DNA from: Toxonevra muliebris
Lineage: Eukaryota > Arthropoda > Insecta > Diptera > Pallopteridae
Length of the DNA stretch: 64,000 nucleotides
Assembly: GCA_963691655.1 (NCBI GenBank)
Contig: OY829326.1
Span: forward strand, 139,456,998-139,520,997
Direction: 5' to 3'
Below are positions 1-12,000 of the stretch, in pieces (positions within the stretch are counted from its first letter, which is position 1; each line of letters begins with the position of its first letter). The translations under genes and the position numbers were made by a program. The notes under the pieces were generated by a model. It was given only the letters and a program-made list of their open reading frames with translations. It searched no databases and was not told the DNA's origin.

Positions 1-1150
1 ATTCCTTTTTTTTCTTTTAACATTTTACTTCTTTTGCTTCTACCTTCTTGTTTTGTTTTTGTGTCACTTATGAAAGTAGAATTTATTATTGACCCGTGGG
101 CAACAAGTACAAACAATAACGCACATGCACATATATACAATATAAACATGCCTGCATACGCACACATACATACATGTGTACCTTTGTATACTATGCCTAC
201 ACCTTTATTGGAATAAACCAATATTTTTGTTGTTTTTATTTTCTTGTTGGTTAGGCTGCAGGTGTGTATTTGTATGCGTTCACGTGTGTGATTTTTTTTT
301 GTTTTTTAATAAAATTATAAGACTGAAGAAAAATGTTTATATATGTGTGTATCTTTGATTGCTTAACGCTTTCCATGCGCATATGGCAAACAAATTAAAG
401 TTTTATATTTTTATGTATTTATGTTTCTACCCATCTAGACATTCAAGTACATAAATTTATGTGCATGGATTGTAGCGTGCTTCGAAATCTAGATTTCTTT
501 AATACTTATTATTATACAGAGAAGTGTTTATATTTTTAATATGAGTCTATAGCAGCAACTTTTAATCATAGCCGAAAATTAATTTATTAAAAAAAAATTG
601 TTTCCTATACATTGATCGATCCACCCTAATGTATGTATATGCAAATTTACGCATAAAAATGTATTCATATAAGAACACCCATCCCCCGATGCACACGGCA
701 TTCGATTTACGCGCCTTCATTTTAGCACGAATACTTTATATATTCATGGTGTTTATCTGTGTTACATATTTGCATTTTCCTTGAATAAATTAGTTTCGGT
801 TAGCAGAAAGAATGGTTCAGTTTCCTCATAGATTGTCGCCACCATCCGACCTTAACTACTTGGAACCCACTGTGAGACTTTAAAAAGTAGAGTGGATGAC
901 TGTTACTTCCAAATGAGGGTTGAGCTTCGATATAAAAATGGAAAATAGTATCCATGAGCATACCCACCAACGTGGCTGGTGAGTTATACAAACAACAGAA
1001 TTGTTCTTTCCCACCATTATTGGGTTAAATTTTCCAAAATTTTTGTGGAATATTTTTCCACAAAATATTTTTGTTACTTCATTAGTTCTATAGGGTCATG
1101 GTAAAACTTGTTATCTAAGCAAATATTAAATTAATGGTAAAGGGGGTACT
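1..1150. other. AT-rich noncoding stretch
   Basis: I see no gene here. The sequence is AT-rich with T-runs and short TACA/CACA microsatellite-like patches (about 120-180). The short open frames in it have biased, low-complexity translations with no recognisable motif. Non-LTR homology becomes visible only after about 1150. Confidence 0.6.
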
Positions 1151-2290
1151 TTAAACAGACAGGTCTGCAGAGGAACTCCCCCAGAAGGAATGCTTTTCCT
1201 TCTACTTTGAGTTCAAGCGGTAAGCCCTTTACTGCTGACCCTAGATAGGGGGGGTTGCCACATCACTGCTTACGCGGATGACTTGGCAATTGCGGTTAGA
1301 GGAAAATATCCGAACACACTTATGGATATTTTGCGCTTCAATCTGACCACGCTTACCAGACTTAACAGACTTCCTGCAGTCTCCCCTCTAATTCATAAAG
1401 TTGTGGAAGCTCCTATGAAGGAAAAGTAAGCTCACCTTGAAACCTAATATCGACGAAAGAGTTAAAAAAGCCAATGCTACTTTGTGCATTTGAAAATAAG
1501 CGGTTGGAATAAAGTGAGGGTTGACTCTAAGAATTATGTATTTGCTTTACATTTCTGTGGTTGAGCCTATTTTGTTATATGGGATACTAGTCTGATAGCC
1601 ATCTACTCCGAAATCAAATCACTTGAAAATTCTGAGCAAAATCCAAAGAAAAGCTTTTTTGTGTATTTCAGGTAGTTTAAGGACTACCCCAACCAAAGAA
1701 CTATCATAAATGCTATCATATACTCGGATAGCCAGGCTGCTATAACATCAATGAATTCGGTGACACTAAAATCAAAGGTTACTCAGGAATGCCTGGCAGC
1801 CCTAAATGATATTAGCAAAGTTTTCAGAGTACGCCTAATAAGAATTCCGGAACATAAGAACATTGAAAGAAACTGCAGGGCTGATGAGTTAGCCAGACAG
1901 GGTAGTAACCTTCCCCTGTGTATGGACAGAGGCAATATTATTATACCTATTGCCATCTGTAAACTAATGCTGAAGAATAGGGTCATGCATGAGGCCAATA
2001 GGTCTTGGGCAGACGACTAGACTAATCTGGTCGAAATTGGATAGGAGGAAATCGATAGAGCTGCTCTGCCTTCCAAGAGAGGACATCTCTAAGATCGTGG
2101 CTTGTTGCAGGGACGAGAAAGAGGAAAAAACAGTTGAACCTTTCTTCTGTAATACCCCAGCTCTAGCTAGAAGCAGAGCGGATTTTCTAAGCTTTTAATT
2201 CTCTTACGGAAGTATCTGGCGGTAAGATTAAACAAATCTCGCACTTTGTTAGAGCTTCGAAATGGTTTCAGGAGTAAGTAGTAAATGAGA
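1150..2290 (+). mobile_element. Decayed non-LTR retrotransposon, 3' part (RT end + RNase H)
   Basis: The remnant is read in several frames. Near 1245-1350 a frame reads like the RT core, with a YADDLAIAVRGK motif. Further on (about 1480-1680) come fragments resembling the RT thumb region. At 1700-1910 an RNase H-like segment shows YSDSQAA and then ADELARQGS. From about 2015 a shifted frame resembles the cysteine-rich C-terminus that follows RNase H in this class, but a block there seems deleted. This order (RT, RNase H, Cys-rich tail) is known for I/LOA/jockey-related LINEs with RNase H; the exact clade is not decided. Many stops and frameshifts make it non-functional. The 3' end runs into AACCTAACCTAACC at 2295-2308. 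Confidence 0.75.
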
Positions 2291-2308
2291 ACCGAACCTA
2301 ACCTAACC

Positions 2309-3167
2309 TTTTTTTGTTTTTTTTTTTTTTTGTACGTTGGCAGGTGGAAATCTTCATAGATACTAAACCACTAAACGACTAAAACCACCTACTTCCTCTC
2401 CCCGCGGAACTACCAGTTGGTATTACTTCGCAGGGCTGGTTCAGCTTTATGCTGTTACTCGTTTGTTGATTCTGTTGTTTGGATCTATTTGTGTTGTGTC
2501 AATAATTGTTTATTGTTCATCACCCATTCTCGTCGTCTTCTGTATTTGCGATATTTCGTGGCGCACGCTCGGCTTTAAGTTCAGATTCAGCATTCCTTAA
2601 TAATGTCACAATGCTCTTCGCCATCTTGCATACTGCATTCCACTTCTCTACCGTTTCGCACATCTGTGCTGTCAAGTTGGCTACCGTGGGGGGTTCCCCA
2701 AAAGCTCTCTCTAGTTCCTCCCTGATGCTGTTGAAACGTGGGCAGTGGAAAATGATGTGTGTTGAGTCCTCGGGTTCGCTCGGGCAGTTCGGGCAGAACG
2801 GGCCTTCTTCAAGTTTAAATCTGTGCAGATATTGTTTAAAGCACCCATGCCCGCTGAGCATTTGGGTGACGAAATAATCGACTTCTCCATGTTTGCGCTC
2901 CATCCACGCTGCTATAGTAGGGATTAGGTTAAAGGTGCAGCGACCCTTTTTGGACTGCTCCCAGCTTCGCTGCCATTCCATAATGGTACGCTTCCTCTCT
3001 TCTGTTTTCCTGACGTTCGTTGGCCTTTCTCCAGTTATACTATAAAGGTGCTTCATTTCTATTGCTAGTAGGTCAATGGGCAATTTTCTTGCTATGACGC
3101 AAATGGCGTCGTCCGACACCGTACGATAGGCGCTGGCAATCCTCAGTGCACTGAGCCTATAAATCGA
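2309..3167 (-). mobile_element. 5'-truncated R1-like non-LTR retrotransposon with poly(A) tail
   Basis: On the minus strand an open frame of about 215 codons (3167 to 2520) reads through RIASAYRTVS and then LSGHGCFKQYL. It ends with a Cys-His knuckle, CPNCPSEPEDSTH followed by HCPRF. These are hallmarks of the region after the RT in R1-clade LINEs; family placement rests on motif recognition. The coding part is followed by about 190 bp of 3' UTR and an A-rich tail (T-run on the plus strand, 2309-2331). The 5' end is truncated directly at the (AACCT)n array, so the RT core and endonuclease are missing. The surviving frame has no stop, suggesting it is younger than the neighbouring element. Confidence 0.8.
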
Positions 3168-3352
3168 CCTAACCTAACCTAACTTAACCTAACCTAACCT
3201 AACCTAACCTAACCTAACCTAACCTAACCTAACCTAACCTAACCTAACCTAACCTAACCTAACCTAACCTAACCTAACCTAACCTAACCTAACCTAACCT
3301 AACCTAACCTAACCTAACCTAACCTAACCTAACCTAACCTAACCTAACCTAA
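3168..3352. repeat. (AACCT)n = (TTAGG)n array
   Basis: This is about 37 tandem copies of the pentamer AACCT, with one variant unit (AACTT) near 3181. Its reverse complement is TTAGG, the ancestral insect telomere unit. Flies are known to have lost TTAGG telomeres, so this is an interstitial or secondarily derived array. It abuts the 5' truncation of the R1-like element, and a short AACCT run is also found at that element's other end (2295-2308). Confidence 0.95.
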
Positions 3353-6300
3353 GGGTAAAAGGGAATAAGGAAGTATTATTTGAAATAAACATTATTTTAT
3401 AACGATTTGCTTTCCCAGTTTGGTATTTTGAAAACTCGATGAGCCCAAAAACGGGATTTAGCATTCCTTCGATTAATTTAAGAATAATTTCTGAATTGAT
3501 ATTATTTGTGTAATTATAATTATTAAAGTTAATTGGTATTACTATTTAAAAGACTTTAGCTTAATTTAGGCTCTCTGTTGATTTCAAATCATGCCAGTAG
3601 TGGCCGGCAAAGAAAAGATAAAACTTCTCCGTTCTGATGTTCACTTTGTATGCATTTTCAAATTGAGTTTTCCAAAACGATAACGGTGTTTTCCACGTTT
3701 GTCGCCATTTAATTCACTATTTGAAGATAAAAAACACTGCACTGCCTCAAGAAGTCTTGGTTTAAACTTGAGAGATCTTTGGAGGGTACAGCCTGAGGGA
3801 AATTTACCGATTTTTTAGAACGAAAAAGGACAACAAAGAAAACTGGAAGAAGCCCTACTATATTATTCATTGAAGTGATGCCAACTTGGATTACTTATTT
3901 AATACCAAGCAATGGAGTTCGCTGTAATAATAAATATAAATAAAAGGCATTGTTAACAAATAAATAACTTGATGTGATTGTAAGACCTCTAGGCATTAAT
4001 AAAATTTGATAAAAATAAAACCGCAGAAAGCAACTAAGCTAACCTCAATTACAGGCTGGAAACCCGGTTTCATTCCCTTTCAAATATATTTTCGCCTCTT
4101 CAAAGTATAATTTCAATTCAAAAATTTAACGATAAGATTAAAAATTTCGCATAATCCTTGCTTCATTTTATAGGTTTTGATTTACCATACACGATTTGAG
4201 GTATGTCGCATTCACCGTGGTGTAAAACGAGGAATGGATGTATATAAGTACACATGTAGTATGAGAATTTCATCGTACATTTTACTCTTACAAACAGGAT
4301 ATTGTACGGATTCAATTCAATTTGTTCATTCCATTTCATTTCCATTTGTAACAGCAAAATGCTGATGCTATTTATTGGATTTGATTTACATATGTACATC
4401 CACTTGGAAGAAAATGTGTAACATTTGCTAAAAATTTAAGTAAACACAACTTCTCTAAAAGTGACATTGGTTTTCACACATGGTTGTACATTTATTTGGA
4501 ATGTATTTATTGACTAGGAGAAGGCCTTTCTCAACCAATAAATATAGTGATCTATAAGCCCTTCATCCTTCTCGTCTTAATGTAAGGCGCTGAGAATTGA
4601 ATGATGAAATTATCAGAGACCATTGGGAACATTCTAGAGGAAGATATTTAGCAAGATTTATGATCCAATATGCATTGACGAGGTTTATCGAAGAAGATGG
4701 AACCGCAATCTGCATGAGCTGTACATAGTTGGATGTAGGAAAATCTAGTAAGATCCAGAAAGTGTCTTTCATTTTTTATTTCATAATCAAATGTCTCTAA
4801 CTGACTAAGTTAAAACACATGTTTGCCTCGTATTAAGTTCTAAGTACACCTCAACTAAGCCCAAACCACGTTTCAACACATATTTTTAAGGCAATAATGT
4901 TTAATTAAATTTTCTAACTTAACTCTGAATATATTGATTCGAAAAACAAAGCAAAAAATGTATAAAGTATATAGTTATTGAACCGAACTGTCCCAAATCA
5001 TTAATACTCTTCATATTGAGCGCAACAATTTTTCATCGACATCTCATTAAATTAAAAAGGCAAATACAAAACGCTTTCCAATCTTGTAGATTGACCATTC
5101 TTAATCAAAACTCTAGTAGTATTAGCTCATTTGAATCTATTGTGTGTTTGCAGTGTATGTTTACACGTGCTACTAAAACACCCCTCTAAACCCACGTAAT
5201 ATCAACATATGTAGATTTATTGCTATTTTTGTTTTTCTACTTTTGTTTCTACTTTTTCTCAGCTTCCCAGTTTCAGTTTTGGTTTTAGATTTTTCTTTTA
5301 TTTCATCATTACAATTTCGTTTTCGATTTGTTTCAGTTTCTTTCGCATTTGTTTGGTAATAAATTGAATTTTCTGTTTAGTACCATTACAAGTGGTACAA
5401 CAAAAGTACACCCGACACACAGACATATATACTACATACACAACAATATATACACTACCCACAACCCAGAATCTAACGCATCGTTCCTAAATGTATCGCA
5501 CCCAACTTTGTGACAGAAAACATCTCGTTGTTGTCGTTTATGTTCTTATTGTTGTTGGTCGTCGTCATTCCTAATAAGTATTGATGTTTGCATATTTTAG
5601 TATTACTATTGTTGTTGTTATTTCTGTTACTGCTGTCGCTGTCATTGTGCGTGCGTTTTCAATATTTTGCTTATTACACTTATATATTTTTTTTTGTTAT
5701 ATTTTCTTATTTTTCGTGTATTCTTGTTGTTTTTGTATTATCTATACATGAATAATGTATGAGTTTTTACACACAGATTTTCCTATACACTTCCAAAAAA
5801 AAGAAAACAATACAACAAAATGTTGTAACAAATGTACATAATATTACTATTTATTGTATTACACATACACACACACATGCTTGCATGCAAAAATTTTATT
5901 CAATTGTAATAAAAGTATTACCATTAGAATGATAATATCATAATTAACTAACATTATTTCTTCTAGTGTATATATATTTAAATATTTGGTATAGAAAAAG
6001 TGAATGGAGCATGATGTAAAGCTCGTGCGTTTGGAATACAATTGTTTTATTCCTTCTGAATTGAATTTGTTCCCCACTAAATCTTCAGTTGTGATTATAC
6101 AAAAACATTTGGAATGAATATATTACATAAAGTCTGTTTCGTATCGAATAAAAATATGTCTGAAAAGTTTCTTCAAAGTTTTGTTTTAATGTTAGATCTA
6201 TTGTTAATAATAGTCCAGTTCAATACGAATCCAACCTCATACAGATTCTTAACTCCATACAGATTATTCTGAAAATTTAGTAGGCATGAAAACAAAAATC

Positions 6301-6389
6301 GTGGGTCGTATACAATAGAAAATTGATGGATGAATAGTTCACCTAAGTCGCTACCAATTTTATCTCTACCCATATGCATCCCACGTTTT
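3353..6389. other. AT-rich stretch without a recognised gene
   Basis: I recognise no coding region. The area holds AATAAA-rich sequence near 3920-3960, T-rich tracts near 5220-5350 and TTGTTGTTG-type triplet runs near 5530-5640. None of the open frames shows codon-like composition or a known motif. Confidence 0.5.
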
Positions 6390-6560
6390 TCGTTTTAAAT
6401 CATGCAAGTATTTTTAAACCTACTAAAATTCATAACCACAAATTTTCAAAACAATCTGTATGGGGTTAAGAATCAGAATGAGAATATAAACCTCTATGGG
6501 GATAGAAGAAATTATTTTATACCTTTTAAGCCATTTTAAAAATGTGGTAATATACCAAAA
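6390..6560 (+). repeat. Dispersed repeat block X, copy 1
   Basis: It shares long stretches with 11886-12000 in the same orientation, for example TTTTAAATCATGCAAGTATT and AGAAGAAATTATTTTATAC. Copy 1 carries about 60 bp that copy 2 lacks. It sits just outside the left arm of the inverted pair described below. Function unknown. Confidence 0.7.
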
Positions 6561-6829
6561 AACATTTTTTTATTTAAATTATTATTTTCTGCTTTTCAGT
6601 CTTGTGTGTGTGAAATTTTGCACTGTACTGAGTAAACGATAACAATAAAATAAGAAAAGCAACACGGTTTTATTTTTCTTTGAAAGAATATCATATAAAA
6701 ATAAGAATTAGTTGTACGTAAATGTACTAAAAATCTTGTTTATGTACTGACGTATTTCCGAACCTTAAAGTGTACTGAAAAAACTGCTATCGTATGAAAT
6801 GATTTTTACTGCGATGAATGCAATGCTTG

Positions 6830-7490
6830 GATCTACGAACACCGCACTCCTTATTTATGCACCAACCTGAAAGTATGCTGTACTATAATTATTATACAAT
6901 TATAATATTTATACACCTGCCTGAAAGTATGCTATACTATAATTATTGTACAAGAATAATAATATTTATACACCAGCCTAAAAGTATGCTGTACTATAAT
7001 TATCGTGTCTGTAAATAAATAAACGCAATATAAAATTGTATATTACATATTATATTTATATATCTGTGGTCAAAAACCGTAATCGCTTAAGTCTGAAAAC
7101 CTCATTTCGAGTAAACATGGTTTGAATTTAATGTGATTTATTGCCATTACATAGGTAAGCGAATACGTTTCTTTTTTTGTAACTTTTGTTTTAAAAAACA
7201 TATAATTTCGGGCATCTTACGTACGTGCGCATTGAAATGAAAAGAATTAGATAGCATTTGTAACTCAATTCTGTTTAATGTCGAATTCAGCGATTATTGC
7301 TTTTAACCACAGATATATTTTAGATATTTTATATTGCATTGTCATCCAGTTCTGAGCTATGTTTAAAGTTTCAATTCTCCAGCTCATCGGGAAGTTCGTT
7401 TAAAATCGTTTGTAAAATTCCAACAGAACAGACAGACATACTGACACTATTGAAAGCGGGTTGATATAAACGTGGTAAAACAGTCAAGTG
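6830..7490 (+). repeat. Left arm of a large inverted repeat, with 55-bp tandem repeats
   Basis: The arm starts with three tandem copies of a roughly 55-bp unit (about 6846-7005), each carrying CCTGAAAGTATGCT or a close variant and then ACTATAATTAT. After an ATAAATAAACGC stretch it continues into a unique part (about 7313-7490) containing CTCCAGCTCATCGGGAAGTT. The same order recurs in reverse complement at 11463-11830. The arm is interrupted by a MITE-like insert at 7064-7312. It is noncoding; the family is not recognised. Confidence 0.8.
7064..7312. mobile_element. MITE-like insert with terminal inverted repeats
   Basis: The 249-bp insert begins CTGTGGTCAAAAACCG and ends with the near reverse complement (GCTTTTAACCACAG). 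TAATCGCT occurs inside both ends. The homologous arm at 11463-11830 lacks it and shows an uninterrupted TTTATATATATTTTAG at the corresponding place, which serves as an empty site. The AT-repeat flank makes the target duplication length ambiguous. It is too short to code for a transposase. Confidence 0.7.
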
Positions 7491-7499
7491 CTTGAATGC

Positions 7500-8170
7500 C
7501 AGGCATTCCAACCATGAAATTAAGAAAAAACCAGGGATCAGCAATCGATAAGAGGTGACGCCAAGCAAAATTCATAAACGCAAAGCTGGGCATATTAAAA
7601 AGCTCCCACTATACAGAAAAATATCGGTTCCAAGTGCGAAATTGTCACTAATGGAACACAAAGTAATTAAGAGTTTAAAGGAAGCTTGATTTTCAGGCAT
7701 TTTTTTTTCACGCGGAAAAAACGAAGCTACACTTTTGGAATTTTACCATTGATTTAAATACGTTTTTCAAATAATCAATATATTCGTAGCTATCACGAAG
7801 TTTACGTACAGTCTGATAGGAAGGCATTTAGTTTGTAATATTTTTATACTTGTAACTTCTGCGTGAATCTAAAAAACTGAAAAAAAAAATAGAACTGAGA
7901 AAGTTTTACAAGTTTAAATTTTTTAAATTTTTTTAATATCTTTGCAATTTTACTTGTTTTCTTTTTAATTAAGTTCAAGATTCACTTAAAAGTTGATGGT
8001 GTTATTAAGTAAGTAATATTCAAAAATTTGGTTAGTAAAAAGTTTTTAATTTCCCAACTTATCCATTAATCAGCGAGTTCTGGCCATGTTATAGTACAAT
8101 ACTTCAGTTTCTTCGTAGAGGGGCGGGGGGGAGGGAACCGCCGTCGTTCGCTATATTTTTTAGTGATCAT
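7500..8170. other. AT-rich stretch, nothing recognised
   Basis: I see no gene. The stretch lies in the spacer between the two inverted arms. A G-rich patch occurs near 8115-8135. Confidence 0.45.
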
Positions 8171-8273
8171 AATTCGTATTGAGTAAGGGCGTATGCCTTG
8201 ATTACGTTCTATAAAAACCTATTAATTCGTATTGAGTAAGGGCGTATGCCTTGATTACGTTCTATAAAAACCT
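8171..8273 (+). repeat. Perfect 50-bp direct duplication
   Basis: Two identical 50-bp copies (8171-8220 and 8224-8273) are separated by ATT. Each starts AATTCGTATTGAGTAAGGGC and ends CTATAAAAACCT. Identity in otherwise diverged noncoding DNA suggests a recent tandem duplication. Confidence 0.95.
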
Positions 8274-9640
8274 TTTATTTTTTTTTTAAATATAAAAGCA
8301 TTTAAACTTACGGCAACCCATGAGACTCAACAAGCCTTTCTACTATAGCAACCTGCCACGTCATTTCCACAAATAGGATACCAAAAAAAATTTAAAAATT
8401 TTTTTGAGTATATCTGTTCTAAACCACTAGCGGATGCCGGAATTTTTTAACCCTTTTCCCAGCTAATAACTCTGTATATTATAACCTGATTGTTGTGGGT
8501 ACTTGATCTAGGCATCGCGATTAATGTATCGAAAAGCACTGGTTTCAAGGCTAAAACGCATCTTCTGGATTCACCAGTGATCTGAACTATATATCACTCA
8601 TAGAAACTCAATTGAAATACATAGTATAAAATGTATGTGTAAAGGGAAATATTTTATCACAAGCTCTTGACTTCAGAGAATATTAGAGAATATTTGAAAA
8701 ACCCCAAAGTAATTTATATTTTGCAAAAATGTTTTTAAACATCTACGACAGTTTTTTGTACGAAAAACCTATCGATGGTTAAGATTTATTTATTAGCTGC
8801 AATCGAAAGGTAAGCTTCTTAGATATTTTGGATGGGATTACTAATTAGTTAGATATAAGTAATATCGACACCTAAGTAATGAAATGATGTATAACTGTCT
8901 TTTTGCTTATATTGGAATGAACTAAAGAAGCAGATTAACCTGCTCAAAATTGCATTTTTCCAATAACAATAACTTTAGTCTTACTTTCGCTGCAAAAAAT
9001 AACCAAATTTTTGTATTATACTTTTTTCCATTTTTTTTTTTCCGCACTCAGATTTTGTATTGACGTAAGCATCTTCTGTATCAAAATCTGTAGTTCCACT
9101 TTTTATTTAGGAAAACTACTCAACTTAGCCCTGAAAAGACATTCTAGAATTCTAGATTGCAATATTCTGCTTATCTCTGACAAGATAAATAAAATCTGTG
9201 AAATTTTTCAGTTTTCTATACCCATAGCTTTCATATTTTGAACAGCCACGTATGCATTAGAAGTTATTCAATAAATGAACATAAATGTGTTTTAATATTT
9301 CAATCATCAATGTTCGTTCATACATATTAAACTTTTGCAATTTTTTGTTTTTTCCATTTCGTATATGTGTACAAAAGGAATTAGAAGTTGTTTTTTTGTG
9401 GTTAGTAATAATCTGAAGCAGATGATGTAATACAAAATCCCATAGTAAATTATAGTGTATTATAGAAATTCTAGATTGAATTGAAAGACTGACAGACAGA
9501 CATTCATTGGTTACTATTGCATACATACGTACATACATATATACTATGCACCTACACTCTTCCTAATGTATACACATACATTTTTGTGTGAGAGGAAAAA
9601 GCAATTCACATTTTCCATGAAATTCAAAACCAGATTACAA
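8274..9640. other. AT-rich spacer, nothing recognised
   Basis: I found no coding signature or TE motif. A CACTAGCGGAT motif near 8426 resembles a hAT-type end, but no partner was found. Confidence 0.45.
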
Positions 9641-10160
9641 ATGACATTTTTGTGGCAACGGGCAACAGAAACGGACAAAATGCAATAACAACAACAAAAG
9701 CAACGATGATGATGACAGTAGTGACATTGGCTACAACTGCTTCTGTTACAGTTGCTGCTACAGTAACAATATGGTCAGAATACATATAAGATGCTTAACA
9801 AAAAATGCTTTAACAGTTGCTGTTCTGCTGGGACCATCACCACCATCATAATCACCTATACCAACTAGTACTGCCAACAAAATCACCATAAACTTTCGCA
9901 ACGAAAAGTACAAGCAAACGAAAGAGAAAATAGCAATGATGAAGACAAGAACAACGACAGCAACAATAACATCAACAGCAACACTTACACTTCATTTCTT
10001 ACATACAATAACATGTAAAAGAACATGAAGAACAAGCAGAAGAAGTAGAAACAGAATTATTGGAAGCACAAAAAGTGTAAGCAAAAGAAACAGATAAAGA
10101 AAAGCAGCAGAAATGCAAAAGAAAAGGCATGCCAAAAACAAACAAAAAAGAAACACAATA
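9640..10160 (+). repeat. Purine/CAA-rich triplet region
   Basis: The area is rich in ACAACAACA, GATGATGATGAC and AGCAGAAGAAG runs. Such triplet-rich DNA is common around fly neural or regulatory genes. There is no open frame across it and no splice structure I can support, so I describe it only as low-complexity sequence. Confidence 0.6.
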
Positions 10161-11462
10161 ATATTATGTAGTAGCGTGGACCGACATTGAATCAGTTTCG
10201 ATTTGTTATGAAAGTGAAGTAGAATTTGTGCTTGGAATAGTAACTTCAGCTACCTAAGCTTGATTACGAATTGAATGGAATTGTCGTCTTATTCTTTTTA
10301 TTCGTTTTTTGTTGGTTAGTAAATTTAGCATTGCATGCTCTTAGGCGCTTATGAACATTTCAGTATGTGACAAAAGTTTGATGGAAAACAATGACACACA
10401 TGAGCGAATTGAATAAGAAGATGAAAATCGAAATGTCTTGAAGGATATATAAAAATATGCGTTTTGTTTTTTTTTTTTTTTTTGTGCTGCTTTAACAAAT
10501 CCTACCTTAATATAGGTACATTAGGGTGCATTGGTATTAGCACTTTTATAAATTTAAAAACTTAATAGCGCAGGAAATTTTAATATGACAAGTACAAAAA
10601 TCTTTCAACTACTAATTTTATTTGAGAAATTCGAAAAACTCATCGAGTTGAGCCATTCTAAGCACAAATTGAGCCCTTCCAAACATAAATTAAGCCAGTT
10701 GAACACAACTAAAGGCATATCCAAGGCTTTAAGAAAATGCTCAAACATTGAAAACAAAAAAAAAATCAAAAAGGTCCCACATAGTAAGTTATCAAACAAA
10801 AAGGCGGAATTTTAGCACCATAATATTATTACTATTTCAACTACATTCCCCGTAGTTTTAGAGTGATGTAAAATAAAATTTTGCGGCTGGTTACAAAAGG
10901 TCAACAATTGCGTTACATTTAAAAGAGTTAAAAAATAATGTGTGTCTGCAACTTTTTTAAAAAAGGTTTATTACCGTTATGCACCTAATTTACTCTGAAA
11001 TTTCAAAAAAATTTAAGTCGTGTTTCGCACGTCGAATTCCTCTTTAAACCAGTGTGGAGCATTATTGATTTACCTATCACTTGTGAATAGGCTCACATTG
11101 GCTGCCGATGTAAGAAAAGTAAGATAGCATTTCATGTACAGTGTAAATAACAGCAGAGCGCAATCGGTCCCTCAGATGCACACACAAGCATGCATGTTTA
11201 TGTAAATATTGGTTTGCCCGACACTGCTTTAAATCGAGAGTTTTTTCACCACATGATAGCGCTTCAACAATCTGATTTCACTGTGGAAAAAACTTTTTCC
11301 AATAACCAGAGATTTTTAAAATATTTTTATACTATAGCACGTCTGGGTCTCAAACTATAAGGCCCCAAAATCGTAACTTCGCCTAGCATTTCTTGTCATA
11401 ACCTAAAAGCACTGTTCCATTTGCAAATGACGGAGAACACCGATACAAAACTCATCCACTCA
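10161..11462. other. Stretch without a recognised gene
   Basis: A frame of 76 codons at 10585-10815 encodes a short repeated LSPSKHKLS-type stretch but has no other support. Nothing else is identified. Confidence 0.4.
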
Positions 11463-11830
11463 ATCTAGTATTTTACCACGTTTATATCAACTGTCTGTTT
11501 GTTCGGGTGGAATTTTGCAATCGATTTTAAATTAACTTCCCGATGAGCTGGAGAATTGAAATTTTAAACATAGTTCAGAACTGGATGACAATGCATTATA
11601 AAATATCTAAAATATATATAAATATAATGTAATATAAAATATTAGCGTTTATTTATTTACGAACACAATAATTATAGCACAGCATACTTTCAGGCTGGTG
11701 TATAAATATTATTATTATACAATAATTATTGTACAGTATACTTTCAGGCTGGTGCATAAGTTTTATTATTATACGATAATTATAGTACAGCATACTTTTA
11801 GGTTGGTGTATAAATAAGGAGTACGGTGTT
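11463..11830 (-). repeat. Right arm of the large inverted repeat
   Basis: In reverse complement it matches the left arm at 6830-7490. It carries three copies of the roughly 55-bp unit (11690-11820), the ATAAATAAACGC link, and the unique part with CCCGATGAGCTGGAG. It lacks the 249-bp MITE of the left arm. The spacer between the arms is about 4 kb. Confidence 0.8.
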
Positions 11831-11885
11831 AACTAATAGATACCATAGCTAATGCATGGTTTGTATCGAGAATAATCACACTTTT

Positions 11886-12000
11886 TGTTTTAAATCATGC
11901 AAGTATTTTCATACCTACTAAAATTCACAACTAATAATTTTAAAGACAATAGAAGAAATTATTTTATACTTTTTAGTCCGTGTTAAAAACATGGTATATT
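11886..12000 (+). repeat. Dispersed repeat block X, copy 2
   Basis: It matches 6390-6560 in direct orientation while the adjacent arms are inverted. It lacks about 60 bp present in copy 1. Confidence 0.7.
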
